Below, in pieces: positions 1 through 8,176 of a stretch of DNA of 64,000 nt (within the stretch, counting starts at the first letter, position 1; the number at the start of each line of letters is the position of its first letter). The notes below the pieces were generated by a model. The model ran no database searches, was not told the DNA's origin, and saw nothing but the letters and a program-made list of their open reading frames with translations. Made by a program: the position numbers and the translations under genes. The stretch covers positions 1 through 64,000 of the forward strand of contig UBWZ01000007.1 in NCBI GenBank assembly GCA_900469345.1, read 5' to 3'. Source of the DNA: Hyphomicrobiales bacterium. Lineage in GTDB: Bacteria > Pseudomonadota > Alphaproteobacteria > Rhizobiales > Rhizobiaceae.

Positions 1-104
1 TCCATCGGCTCCGGCTCGGCAGCTACGATTGCGTCAGCGGCGTGGGCGCCGGAAACTGCAGCGAGGGCTGCAGCGGAGCCGAGGAGAAGGCTCTTGATGT
101 TCAT
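1..104 (-). CDS. Outer membrane porin, N-terminal fragment (cut by window edge)
   Basis: Only the first 34 codons are present; the gene runs off the left edge. The start MNIKSLLLGSAAALAA followed by a small-residue cleavage site (AHA-AD) is a Sec signal peptide of the kind found on rhizobial RopA/Omp2b-type porins, and the residues after cleavage (AIVAAEPEPM) match how those porins begin. The start is fixed by a strong ribosome site, GGAGGT, 5 bases upstream (110-115 on the plus strand). Family members form trimeric outer-membrane channels of about 340 residues. The call rests on the signal peptide and early mature sequence only. Confidence 0.75.
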   Translation of the reverse strand, partial: MNIKSLLLGSAAALAAVSGAHAADAIVAAEPEPM

Positions 105-501
105 TGTTGACCTCCAAGTCAAGTTTTGCACTAGGCGAAGCAGCAACTGTTCAGCGCCAAGCCACCGATACGCGCCGATAAGAATTCTCTTTGCGTCTGG
201 GACCAACCTACCCGATACGCTCCGGGCGGCAATTGCAAACCTGCTTCCGGGCCCTCTCGATGACCTGCTATTTGTCAAAGTGTGGCTAACTTGCAATGAT
301 TTGCACGTACGGACCCCTCAATCTTAACGAAGGGTTAGCGCCCGATGACGGGTAAAAGGGCAAAAGACGCGTTGTGTGCCGGGTTCGGACAGAATCGCAG
401 GCCTCGATCTGGAAAGCGTGCGGCTCTGAAGCAGCGAAAACGCCACGTCGATTCTCTTGTCCCATGGCTGGACACTTCGGAGACGCAGCCGAGCAATAGA
501 A
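105..501. other. Intergenic region upstream of the porin
   Basis: About 400 bases between the porin start and the terminator of the DUF4142 gene. No convincing gene was seen; the open frames here have no ribosome site and no recognisable sequence. The part next to the porin should hold its promoter. A minus-strand TTGACA lies at 273-278, but no matching -10 box follows at the usual distance, so no promoter is claimed. Confidence 0.5.
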
Positions 502-533
502 AACCCGCCAGGACCGGAAGATCCTGGCGGGTT
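502..533 (-). terminator. Intrinsic terminator of the esterase/DUF4142 operon
   Basis: A perfect 12-bp stem (AACCCGCCAGGA at 502-513 pairing with TCCTGGCGGGTT at 522-533) with an 8-base loop. In the minus direction it is followed by TTTTCTATT. It lies about 70 bases past the stop of the DUF4142 gene. Confidence 0.8.
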
Positions 534-565
534 GCAAGCCTGGCGGTATCGGCTGGGCGGGGTTA

Positions 566-595
566 CCGACGGCAGGTCCCGAGGACTGCCGTCGG
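566..595 (-). other. Second perfect hairpin just after the DUF4142 stop codon
   Basis: CCGACGGCAG (566-575) pairs with CTGCCGTCGG (586-595) around a 10-base loop, starting 6 bases past the stop codon at 602. It has no U-run in the minus direction, so it is more likely an RNA 3'-end stabiliser or attenuating structure than a stand-alone terminator. Confidence 0.5.
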
Positions 596-601
596 CGCCG
601 A

Positions 602-1129
602 CTATTGCTCGGCGACAAGTTTCATGACGTGGCTCTTGTGCATTTCGAGCTTCGGCAGCGTCTTGACGGCGAACGCCTTCACCGCGGCATCGTCGCCACT
701 CTTGGCATAGGTCGCAAACAGTGAAACCGCCTCCGCGTGTCCCTGCGCCTGCATGTCGATGTAGAGCGGTTGGAAGTCCTGGTCCGACGCTCCCGTGAGG
801 AGCTCGAGCATGGCAGCGTGCTTGGGGGACAACTGCGGTGCTTCGTCTCCAAGCTTTGCGGCAGACTTCAATGCGTCGCCAGCCTTCGTATGATCGGCGA
901 CCATCTCTTTGGCGAATGCCTTGACGTTGGCGTCCTTCGCCTTCTGTTCGGCAAGCCTGCTGGATTCGATCTCGAAAGCGTTCGAACTCGTGACCATTTT
1001 CACGAAGGAAGACTTGTCGACATCGAACGGCGCAGCGGCCTCGTCAGCCGGCTTGGGCTGCGCTGCTTGGACGATGGCTGGCGAAAGCATGGAAAGCGTG
1101 ATGATCGAGATGGAAATGAGCTTGTTCAT
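602..1129 (-). CDS. DUF4142 family exported protein
   Basis: 175 residues with a Sec signal peptide (about 1-22, ending VQA-AQ), then a helical domain with the pattern of DUF4142 proteins: SSFVKMVTSSNAFEIESSRLA, an AFAKEMVADHTKA segment and a C-terminal HKSHVMKLVAEQ. Members are ferritin-like helical bundles in the periplasm, often linked to stress; their biochemical role is not established. The start lies 12 bases after the esterase gene upstream, so the two are probably cotranscribed, and two hairpins follow the stop. Confidence 0.8.
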   Translation of the reverse strand: MNKLISISIITLSMLSPAIVQAAQPKPADEAAAPFDVDKSSFVKMVTSSNAFEIESSRLAEQKAKDANVKAFAKEMVADHTKAGDALKSAAKLGDEAPQLSPKHAAMLELLTGASDQDFQPLYIDMQAQGHAEAVSLFATYAKSGDDAAVKAFAVKTLPKLEMHKSHVMKLVAEQ

Positions 1130-1141
1130 GGGTGCTCTCCT

Positions 1142-2209
1142 TTACTTGGCTTTGCCGAAGGCGGCGACGAGATCGGCGACGGCCAGATCTTCGGCCTGCT
1201 TGGCTTCCGGAACGACCTTGCCCATGCCGAAGAACTCGTGGGTCACCCCTTCGAATGTCTTCATGTTGACGGCGACGCCGGCGTCCTTGAGCTTGCCGGC
1301 ATAGGTTTCGCCATCAGAGCGCAGCGGATCGATCTGCGCGAGGATGACGGTGGCGGGCGCAACGCCGGCGAGATCGGATCGACCGTTCAAGTTGATGCGC
1401 GGATCCTTCGCCTCGTCCATCGAGCTGGTCGTGTTCTTGACGAACCATTCCATGTCGGCCTTGCCGAGTGGCTTGGCTTCGGCGTTTTCCTTGTAGGACG
1501 GTGTATTCATGTCGGCGCCGGCAACGGGGTAGACCAGCAACTGATGGAGCGGCTGCTTCACCTTCATCTCCTTGGCCATCAAGGCGACGTTCGCCGCGAG
1601 ATTGCCACCGGCACTTTCGCCCGCAACGGCGATCTTGTCGGCATTGCCGTTCATCTCATGGATGTTCTCGACTACCCACTTGTAGGCGGTCCAGGCATCC
1701 TCGTGAGCGGCCGGGAACTTGTGCTCCGGTGCATGCCGGTATTCGACCGAGACGACGATTGCCTTCGCACCAAGGGAAAGGGCCCGCGGCGACGAATCGT
1801 AGACATTGATGTCCGCAACCACCCATCCGCCGCCATGGTAGTAGACGACGACAGGGAACGGGCCCTTGCCTTCAGGTGTATAGACGCGTGCAGCAAGCCC
1901 GCCGGCCTTCGAAGGAATGGTGATATCCTTCGTCGTCACCTGCGCTTCCGGGTTCGATGACACGCGCTGTTCCCATTGAACGGCCTTTGCCGCATCGGCC
2001 GGGCTTGCCTGGCCACGGGCCTCGGGCACCGTCAATGTCGAGAACGGCTTTGCACCAAGCGACTGAAGCTTATCGAGGACCGCTTGCATCGGGGCTGTTG
2101 GCTTGGCCATTTCCGGGGCCGTATCCTGGGCCAGCAAGGCTGTCGCACTTCCCATTGTCAGCGCAAGCGAGAGTGCGACCGTTTTCAGGCGGGTGTTCGG
2201 GAAAGTCAT
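1142..2209 (-). CDS. Secreted alpha/beta hydrolase (HSL-type esterase)
   Basis: 355 residues with a signal peptide (about 1-28, ending ALLAQ). It has the hormone-sensitive-lipase pattern: oxyanion motif HGGG at 125-128 and nucleophile elbow GESAGG at 197-202 (Ser199). Asp294 (QIDPLRSDGE) and His324 (GVTHEFFG) complete the triad. Members hydrolyse short-chain esters; the signal peptide puts this one in the periplasm or outside. The preceding residues 29-90 resemble the cap region of this family. It is the first gene of a probable two-gene operon with the DUF4142 protein. The natural ester substrate cannot be read from the sequence. Confidence 0.85.
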   Translation of the reverse strand: MTFPNTRLKTVALSLALTMGSATALLAQDTAPEMAKPTAPMQAVLDKLQSLGAKPFSTLTVPEARGQASPADAAKAVQWEQRVSSNPEAQVTTKDITIPSKAGGLAARVYTPEGKGPFPVVVYYHGGGWVVADINVYDSSPRALSLGAKAIVVSVEYRHAPEHKFPAAHEDAWTAYKWVVENIHEMNGNADKIAVAGESAGGNLAANVALMAKEMKVKQPLHQLLVYPVAGADMNTPSYKENAEAKPLGKADMEWFVKNTTSSMDEAKDPRINLNGRSDLAGVAPATVILAQIDPLRSDGETYAGKLKDAGVAVNMKTFEGVTHEFFGMGKVVPEAKQAEDLAVADLVAAFGKAK

Positions 2210-2458
2210 GGTGAAGTCTCCGTTTCAATCACCGCCCAACCAGCCGAACGAAGCGTCGTTCCATCGGCTTCCGCTTTCGCAAGAAGATTATACCTTGTCG
2301 GTTTCCGCAACGATTTCCGTGTATTGCCACCCGCTGAGGTCTGCTACGGGATAAGCCGCCGCTTGGGCTGACGTGTTCAAGCATTGCGAACCGCTTCGAT
2401 CGAAACTGCCACGTGCACGCTTGCCGTCTGCATGCCGCGACTTAACTTCCGGGAAGCC

Positions 2459-3649
2459 ATGCATTCCTTGCAAAGGATAAACATCCTGTCGAAACCACGC
2501 CGCATCGTCATTATAAGCGACTTCCAGGATGGAGAATGGGATGACCGGGACGTGCCTCCGGTGGACTGGTTCCGCGACCAGTGGCAGGCCGGCCGGCGCG
2601 GACGGCCGCCGGGGCTGATCGGCAGCAACGAAGAGGTCATGGTCGATGGCGGCTATATTGAACGCCTGCCTCTCGCGGCCCTCAAGACGGGCATGGTCGA
2701 TTGTGCCGAAGTCTGGACCCATTGGCGCGGCTCAGAACCGCCTACCGAGTGGATCGGCAACAGCCCGCATCTCACCCGCCGATCATTTCGGTTGACTGGT
2801 CCGGATGCACCTTTTGCTTCAAACGACATGCTCGGTCACATCGAAGCCTTCGGCCCACCGGACATCCTGTGCATCTGGGGGCTGGGGGTCAGTGAGGACA
2901 TCCTCCTCGCCTGTTCCGACAGTTTCAAGATCTACAATTCCATCGATGCGCCCGCACTGCGCATTCCCCCTGAGGTCAGCCGCCACTTCGATCTCGTCCT
3001 GACGGGCGCGCAATGGCAGTCGGACGAAGTGCATGCCCGCCATCCGGAGATGGCGACGTCGATCATGCCGATCGGACCCGAATTCGCATCCGAGATTACC
3101 TTCCATCCGCTCGACCTGCCGAAGATCTACGACGTGATCTATGTCGCCGCAGCCCAGCCCTACAAACGGCACGACATCCTGTTTGCCGCGCTTGCAAGAA
3201 CGCAGCGTCCGCTGCGGGCGCTTTGCGTCTGCGGCTATGGCGAGATGATCGGCGAGCTGCATCAGCAGGTGGCCGACCTCGGCATCGACGTGGATTTCGT
3301 CGGTCCGCCCGGTGTCCCCCTGGCCGAGGTCAATCGGCTGATGAACCAGGCACGGCTTGGCGTCGTCTGCGGTGTCGAAGACGGCGCGCCGGCCATCCTT
3401 ACGGAATACATGCTGGCGGGCATTCCGGTCCTTGCAAACAGCCACCTCAGTTGCGGGCTGCAGTTCATTATGCCGCAGACAGGGCGTTCGGCACCCGCAG
3501 AGGATTTCGATACGGCCATCGAAGCGATGTTGGATGAGCTGGACACGTTCAGTCCCCGCGACGTCGTGCTGTCGCACTGGACGTGGCCTCACACGATCGA
3601 ACGGTTGCGTGCGATCATCGCGGCAAAGGTGCCGCAAAAGATCTTTTGA
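2459..3649 (+). CDS. Glycosyltransferase, GT4-like (first gene of the fused-GT operon)
   Basis: About 396 residues from ATG 2459, chosen because GGGAAG lies 6 bases upstream; the frame is open from TTG 2384, but that start has no ribosome site. The C-terminal half has GT-B features: VIYVAAAQPYKRHDILFAAL (donor-binding domain start), VDFVGPPGVPLAEVNRLMNQA and EDGAPAILTEYMLAGIPVLA, the last standing for the usual EGxPxxxxEA loop with Asp-Gly-Ala-Pro. The N-terminal half is poorly conserved, as is usual for acceptor domains. No signal peptide or membrane segment, so it should act in the cytoplasm. It heads an operon of four glycan genes; donor and acceptor are unknown. Confidence 0.75.
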   Translation: MHSLQRINILSKPRRIVIISDFQDGEWDDRDVPPVDWFRDQWQAGRRGRPPGLIGSNEEVMVDGGYIERLPLAALKTGMVDCAEVWTHWRGSEPPTEWIGNSPHLTRRSFRLTGPDAPFASNDMLGHIEAFGPPDILCIWGLGVSEDILLACSDSFKIYNSIDAPALRIPPEVSRHFDLVLTGAQWQSDEVHARHPEMATSIMPIGPEFASEITFHPLDLPKIYDVIYVAAAQPYKRHDILFAALARTQRPLRALCVCGYGEMIGELHQQVADLGIDVDFVGPPGVPLAEVNRLMNQARLGVVCGVEDGAPAILTEYMLAGIPVLANSHLSCGLQFIMPQTGRSAPAEDFDTAIEAMLDELDTFSPRDVVLSHWTWPHTIERLRAIIAAKVPQKIF

Positions 3650-3708
3650 GCAGCTCGGAACAACGGGCGTCGCCGCTTGTTCGTCGTGCGAATGATGCGA
3701 GGTGTTTG

Positions 3709-4950
3709 ATGAACCTGTTGAGTGCGTTCCCGCAGTCGCCCAGCGCGACCTTGTCCGGAAGTGCCCCCCTGATCTGTTTCTCCCATCTGCGATGGGATTT
3801 CGTCCGGCAGCGGCCGCAGCACCTGATGGAGCGTTTTTCGCAGGAACGGCAAGTCTTCTTTTTCGAAGAATTCATCCCGACCGACCACCATCTCGCCTAT
3901 CTCGAAATCCATCCGTTTTCTGGCACACGGGTGAAATCCATCCGTCCGCGCATCCCGCATTGGTGGAGCGAGAGCGAACGAGAGGCATCACTCGGCCATC
4001 TGCTCGATGATCTGATCCAACTTCATGGCGGCGAACGCCCGATCCTGTGGTTCTACACGCCGATGATGTTCGGTTTCGCCAAGCACGTCGATGCCGCCGC
4101 CATCATCTACGACTGCATGGACGAGCTGGCCAATTTCAAGCTCGCCCCTCCGCAGCTTCGCGAAACGGAAAATGCCTTGATGGGCCGCGCCAATGCGGTC
4201 TTCACCGGAGGCGTCAGCCTTTATGAGGCGAGACGGGATCGGCACGACAACATCCATGCCTTTCCTTCCAGCGTCGACAGCCAGCACTTTCGCACCGCCC
4301 GCAGCTGCATGCTGGAGCCAGCCGACCAGGCAGCCATCCCGCATCCGCGCATCGGTTACTATGGCGTCATCGACGAGAGGCTCGACCTCGAACTCATCCG
4401 GTCCGCCGCAGCGGCGCGCCCGGATCTGTCCTTCGTCTTCATTGGCCCGGTCGTGAAGATATCACCCGATGATCTGCCACGCGCAGCCAATATCCATTAT
4501 CTTGGACAGAAGGCCTATTCCGATCTGCCCACCTATCTCTCCGGCTGGGACGTGACGATGATGCCGTTCGCGCTCAACGACGCGACCCGTTTCATCAGCC
4601 CGACCAAGACCCCGGAATATCTGGCCTCGGGCCGGCCGGTCGTCAGCACCCGCATCCGCGACGTCGTCCGCGGCTACGGCGCCGTGCCGGGCGTGTTTAT
4701 CGCCCACGACAAGGCGGAATTCATTCAGGCCTGCTCGGATGCGCTTGCCATGAAGGCAGACCCGGCCTGGCTCGATACGATCGATGAACTTCTGGCGAAA
4801 TCATCGTGGGATACGACCTTCAACAGCATGTCCCTGCTCGTCGATCAGGCGGTGCATCAGAATAGTATCCGTGTCTCGGCGTCAGAGACGTTTGTTCCGC
4901 AGAAGCGTCACAGCTTTGACGGGGCCAAAGCCGATTTCCAGCGTGACTGA
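3709..4950 (+). CDS. Glycosyltransferase family protein (GT-B type)
   Basis: 413 residues from ATG 3709, which has GAGGT 6 bases upstream; the frame is open further upstream without a better start. The N-terminal LICFSHLRWDFVRQRPQHL is typical of rhizobial and methylobacterial glycosyltransferases found beside UDP-galactopyranose mutase genes. Later come IIYDCMDELANF, a GYYGVIDERLDLELI segment and FISPTKTPEYLASGRPVVST, the nucleotide-sugar loop with the conserved Glu. Soluble, cytoplasmic. It begins 59 bases after the previous gene and overlaps the next by 8 bases, so translation is probably coupled. Confidence 0.8.
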   Translation: MNLLSAFPQSPSATLSGSAPLICFSHLRWDFVRQRPQHLMERFSQERQVFFFEEFIPTDHHLAYLEIHPFSGTRVKSIRPRIPHWWSESEREASLGHLLDDLIQLHGGERPILWFYTPMMFGFAKHVDAAAIIYDCMDELANFKLAPPQLRETENALMGRANAVFTGGVSLYEARRDRHDNIHAFPSSVDSQHFRTARSCMLEPADQAAIPHPRIGYYGVIDERLDLELIRSAAAARPDLSFVFIGPVVKISPDDLPRAANIHYLGQKAYSDLPTYLSGWDVTMMPFALNDATRFISPTKTPEYLASGRPVVSTRIRDVVRGYGAVPGVFIAHDKAEFIQACSDALAMKADPAWLDTIDELLAKSSWDTTFNSMSLLVDQAVHQNSIRVSASETFVPQKRHSFDGAKADFQRD

Positions 4951-7900
4951 AAAACTGCGCATCGTCCTGGCGACGGATAGCCTGAACCCATCCGGCATGG
5001 GCGAACATATGCTCGCCCTTGGCCGCGGCTTGTCCGGTGGCTGGGATGTCACCCTCGCCGTCACGCCAGAGGATCGAACAAGCCTGCTGCCGCGTGCTGC
5101 CCGCCACGGGCTGGGCGTCAAGCTTGCCGGCCATGCCGAAGAATTTGGTCGATGGCTCTCGCAAACCTCCGTCGATCTCCTGCACATTCATGCCGGCATC
5201 GGCTGGGAAGGTCACGAGATTGCGGCGGCCGGCGCCGCCAGCGGCATTCCGGTCATCCGGACCGAGCATCTGCCCTATCTTCTGACCGACGCGGACCAGA
5301 AGGCGCAATACAGCCGCGAAACGCAGAGGCTGTCGCACCATATCGTGGTGTCCGAGGCCTCGCGAAAGAGCTACGAGCCGCACATCGCACCGGAACGCCT
5401 GACGGTCATCCGCAATGGCATATTCCCGCTTGCGCCAAGCGGCACCTGCCTGAAGCGGGAGCTTGGCCTTGAGGGCAAGGTCGTGCTTTTGACGGTCGCC
5501 CGCTTTACCGCGCAAAAGGACCACGCGACGCTTTTGCGCGCGCTTCCGGGCATCCTGTCGGCCCATCCCGACGTCGTTCTTTTGCTGGTTGGATCCGGCG
5601 AAGAGCAATCCCGCGCCGAGGCGCTCGTCGATCAACTCGGGCTCCTCGATCACGTCCGCTTTCTCGGGCATCGGGCGGATATCGCCGATCTCATGGCCGT
5701 CGCCGATCTCTTCGTGCTTCCGTCCCTCTTCGAAGGTCTGCCTCTGGCGGTGCTGGAAGCCATGTCGCTCGGCGTTCCGGTGATCGCGACAAGAATCGGC
5801 GGAACCATAGAGGCGGTCGGAGATCAACACGCTTTCTTTGCCGAGCCCGGCTCGCCGGCATCGCTCTCGGCGGTCATTACCGAGGCGATTTCCGAGCCGA
5901 CCCGCAGGCAAGCTGCAAGCCAGGCAGGCCGAGAGCGCTTCGAGCAGCAGTTTTCCGCCGAGCGAATGGCATCCCAGACCGGGGAACTTTACGACCGGGT
6001 CCTGAAGGGACCGGCACAGCGAATGCAAAAGGACGACCATATGCAAAAGACACGCCTTGCCTTCATCGGAGCAGGGGGCATTGCCCAACGCCACCTCGAT
6101 ATCCTGGCCGGCTTCGAAGACGTGGAACTGGTCGGCTTTGCGGATCCGGACCTTGGCCGTGCTGACCAGGCTGCAATCCGGTTCGGCGCAAGGTCCTTCG
6201 AGAACCACCGCGACATGCTCGATACGGTCAAGCCGGACGCCGTCTATGTCTGCATTCCGCCGTTTGCCCATGGCGAACCGGAGCGCGACCTTATTGCCCG
6301 CGACATTCCCTTCTTCGTCGAAAAGCCGGTGTCGCTGGATCTTGCAACGGCGGAAGAGATTTCCGCAGCGGTCGAGGCCAAAGGGCTGATCACCGGTGTC
6401 GGCTATCACTGGCGCTATCTCGACATTGTCGACGAGGCGCGCGGCCTCCTTGCCGACAACCCGGCCCAGCTTCTGTCGGGCTACTGGCTGGACTCCACGC
6501 CGCCGCCGCAGTGGTGGTGGAAGGAGGGCCAGTCCGGCGGGCAGATGGTCGAGCAGACGACCCATCTCGTCGATCTTGCGCGCTTTCTCGTCGGCGAGGT
6601 GACGGACGTCTATGGCCGGGTTTCGCACAAGGATCGTCCGGAATTTCCGGGCCTCGACGTGCCGACCGTGACCACGGCCAGCCTCACCTTTGAAACGGGC
6701 ATGGTAGCCAACTTCGCGTCCACCTGCCTGCTCGGCTGGAACCACCGCGTCGGCCTGCACATCTTCGCCGACCGGCTGGCGATCGAGCTGACCGATCGCG
6801 ACATCATGGTCGATGTCGGACGCGGGCGCCCGGTGCGTGGCGCCGATGGCGACCCGGTCTGGCGCGAAGACCGGGATTTCATCGATGCGGTGCGCGGCGG
6901 CGAAAACCGCATCCGCTGCCCCTACAGCGAAGCGCTTGTCACCCAGCGGCTGGTGATTGCCATCATGTCGTCGGCGCATTCCGGAGATCCGGTGCATCTC
7001 GACGTGCCGATGACGCAGCGCAAAGACGTCGCTCCCCTGCAGTTCCAGCCGCGGCCAGAGATGCCGCAGGGCATGCCGCCCGGCCATCGCAAAATCCGCT
7101 CGCTCGGCGTCGAGGCGCCCGGCCGCGCCTACTTCTTCGAATACGAGGAAGGCCCGCCCGCCGAGGGACAGGTGCGCCTGGACACGCTCTACACCGGCCT
7201 CTCCGCCGGCACAGAGCTGACCTTCCTGAAGAATACCAACCCCTACTTCCGCTCCCGATTCGATGGCGGTCGCGGCGTCTTCGTCGAGAACGAGCCCGAC
7301 CTGCATTATCCGGTTCCATTCCTGGGCTACATGGAGGTGGCACGGGTCTCCGAATCGCGGGCGGCCGGCTACCACGACGGTACAGCCGTCGCGTCGGCTT
7401 ACGGCCATAAATCGGGGCACACCGCCGATCCTTATCATGACGTGCTGATCCCGCTGCGGGCCGACCTTGATCCGATGCTCGGCATCTTCGTCGGCCAGAT
7501 GGGCCCGATTGCCGCCAACGGCATTCTGCATGCGGACGCGGAAGCTTTCGGCGCGCATGTGCCGGCAATCGGCGCCGGTGTGAATGGTCGCCCGATTCTC
7601 GTGATCGGCGCCGGAACCGTCGGCCTGATGACGGCCCTGTTTGCCCGCGCTTACGGGGCCTCGGAGGTCATCATCACCGATCCGTCCGAGTTTCGCCGCA
7701 AGAAGGCGGAGCAACTGGGCCTCACCGCCATGCCGGAAGAACATGCCTGGCAACACGCCAAGGCACGCTGGCACGACGGCGCCATGGGCCGCGGCGCCGA
7801 CCTCGTGTTCCAGACGCGGGCGCATGCGGGCAGCCTGCATACGGCGCTGAAGGCTCTGCGACCTCAGGGCACGGTGATCGACCTTGCCTTCTACCAGGGC

Positions 7901-8176
7901 GGTGCCGACCATCTGAGGCTGGGCGAAGAATTCCACCACAACGGGCTGAACATCCGCTGTGCGCAGATCAACCGCGTTCCGCGCGGTCTCGCTCCGCTCT
8001 GGGACCGGCGCCGGCTGGCGCAGGCCACTGTCGATCTGCTGGCCCGCGACGGCAAGGCGATCCGCGAGCACATGATCACCCACGTGGTGCCGATGCACGA
8101 AGCACCCGCCTTCCTGACCGACCTCGTGGAAAACCGCCCTGAATTCCTCCAGGTCGTTTTCCAGGCGGGCGAGTGA
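4943..8176 (+). CDS. Triple fusion: GT4 glycosyltransferase - Gfo/Idh/MocA oxidoreductase - MDR dehydrogenase
   Basis: 1077 residues from GTG 4943, which overlaps the previous stop; the frame is open upstream, but those residues are a shadow of the preceding gene. Residues 1-360 are a GT4 transferase (PSGMGEHMLALGRGL near the N-terminus; donor loop EGLPLAVLEA with Glu264 and Glu272). Residues 367-690 are a Gfo/Idh/MocA NAD(P)-dependent oxidoreductase (FIGAGGIAQRH, then EKPVSLDL with Glu460-Lys461). Residues 715-1077 are an MDR dehydrogenase with Rossmann motif GAGTVG at 889-894. Its first loop reads TGLSAGTE, without the catalytic zinc-binding Cys of classical alcohol dehydrogenases. Gfo/Idh-MDR two-domain proteins are known from polysaccharide clusters, usually with the MDR first; the order here and the added GT are unusual. 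An in-frame ATG at 6041 with AAGGA upstream could also yield the oxidoreductase part alone. Confidence 0.82.
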   Translation: MTEKLRIVLATDSLNPSGMGEHMLALGRGLSGGWDVTLAVTPEDRTSLLPRAARHGLGVKLAGHAEEFGRWLSQTSVDLLHIHAGIGWEGHEIAAAGAASGIPVIRTEHLPYLLTDADQKAQYSRETQRLSHHIVVSEASRKSYEPHIAPERLTVIRNGIFPLAPSGTCLKRELGLEGKVVLLTVARFTAQKDHATLLRALPGILSAHPDVVLLLVGSGEEQSRAEALVDQLGLLDHVRFLGHRADIADLMAVADLFVLPSLFEGLPLAVLEAMSLGVPVIATRIGGTIEAVGDQHAFFAEPGSPASLSAVITEAISEPTRRQAASQAGRERFEQQFSAERMASQTGELYDRVLKGPAQRMQKDDHMQKTRLAFIGAGGIAQRHLDILAGFEDVELVGFADPDLGRADQAAIRFGARSFENHRDMLDTVKPDAVYVCIPPFAHGEPERDLIARDIPFFVEKPVSLDLATAEEISAAVEAKGLITGVGYHWRYLDIVDEARGLLADNPAQLLSGYWLDSTPPPQWWWKEGQSGGQMVEQTTHLVDLARFLVGEVTDVYGRVSHKDRPEFPGLDVPTVTTASLTFETGMVANFASTCLLGWNHRVGLHIFADRLAIELTDRDIMVDVGRGRPVRGADGDPVWREDRDFIDAVRGGENRIRCPYSEALVTQRLVIAIMSSAHSGDPVHLDVPMTQRKDVAPLQFQPRPEMPQGMPPGHRKIRSLGVEAPGRAYFFEYEEGPPAEGQVRLDTLYTGLSAGTELTFLKNTNPYFRSRFDGGRGVFVENEPDLHYPVPFLGYMEVARVSESRAAGYHDGTAVASAYGHKSGHTADPYHDVLIPLRADLDPMLGIFVGQMGPIAANGILHADAEAFGAHVPAIGAGVNGRPILVIGAGTVGLMTALFARAYGASEVIITDPSEFRRKKAEQLGLTAMPEEHAWQHAKARWHDGAMGRGADLVFQTRAHAGSLHTALKALRPQGTVIDLAFYQGGADHLRLGEEFHHNGLNIRCAQINRVPRGLAPLWDRRRLAQATVDLLARDGKAIREHMITHVVPMHEAPAFLTDLVENRPEFLQVVFQAGE

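Noticed and set aside
273-278. TTGACA as a -35 box of the porin promoter
   Set aside because: No -10-like hexamer follows at 16-18 bases in the minus direction.
737-1960. A 407-codon plus-strand open frame over the DUF4142 and esterase genes
   Set aside because: It crosses two well-supported minus-strand genes with signal peptides and catalytic motifs, and has no ribosome site or known domain.
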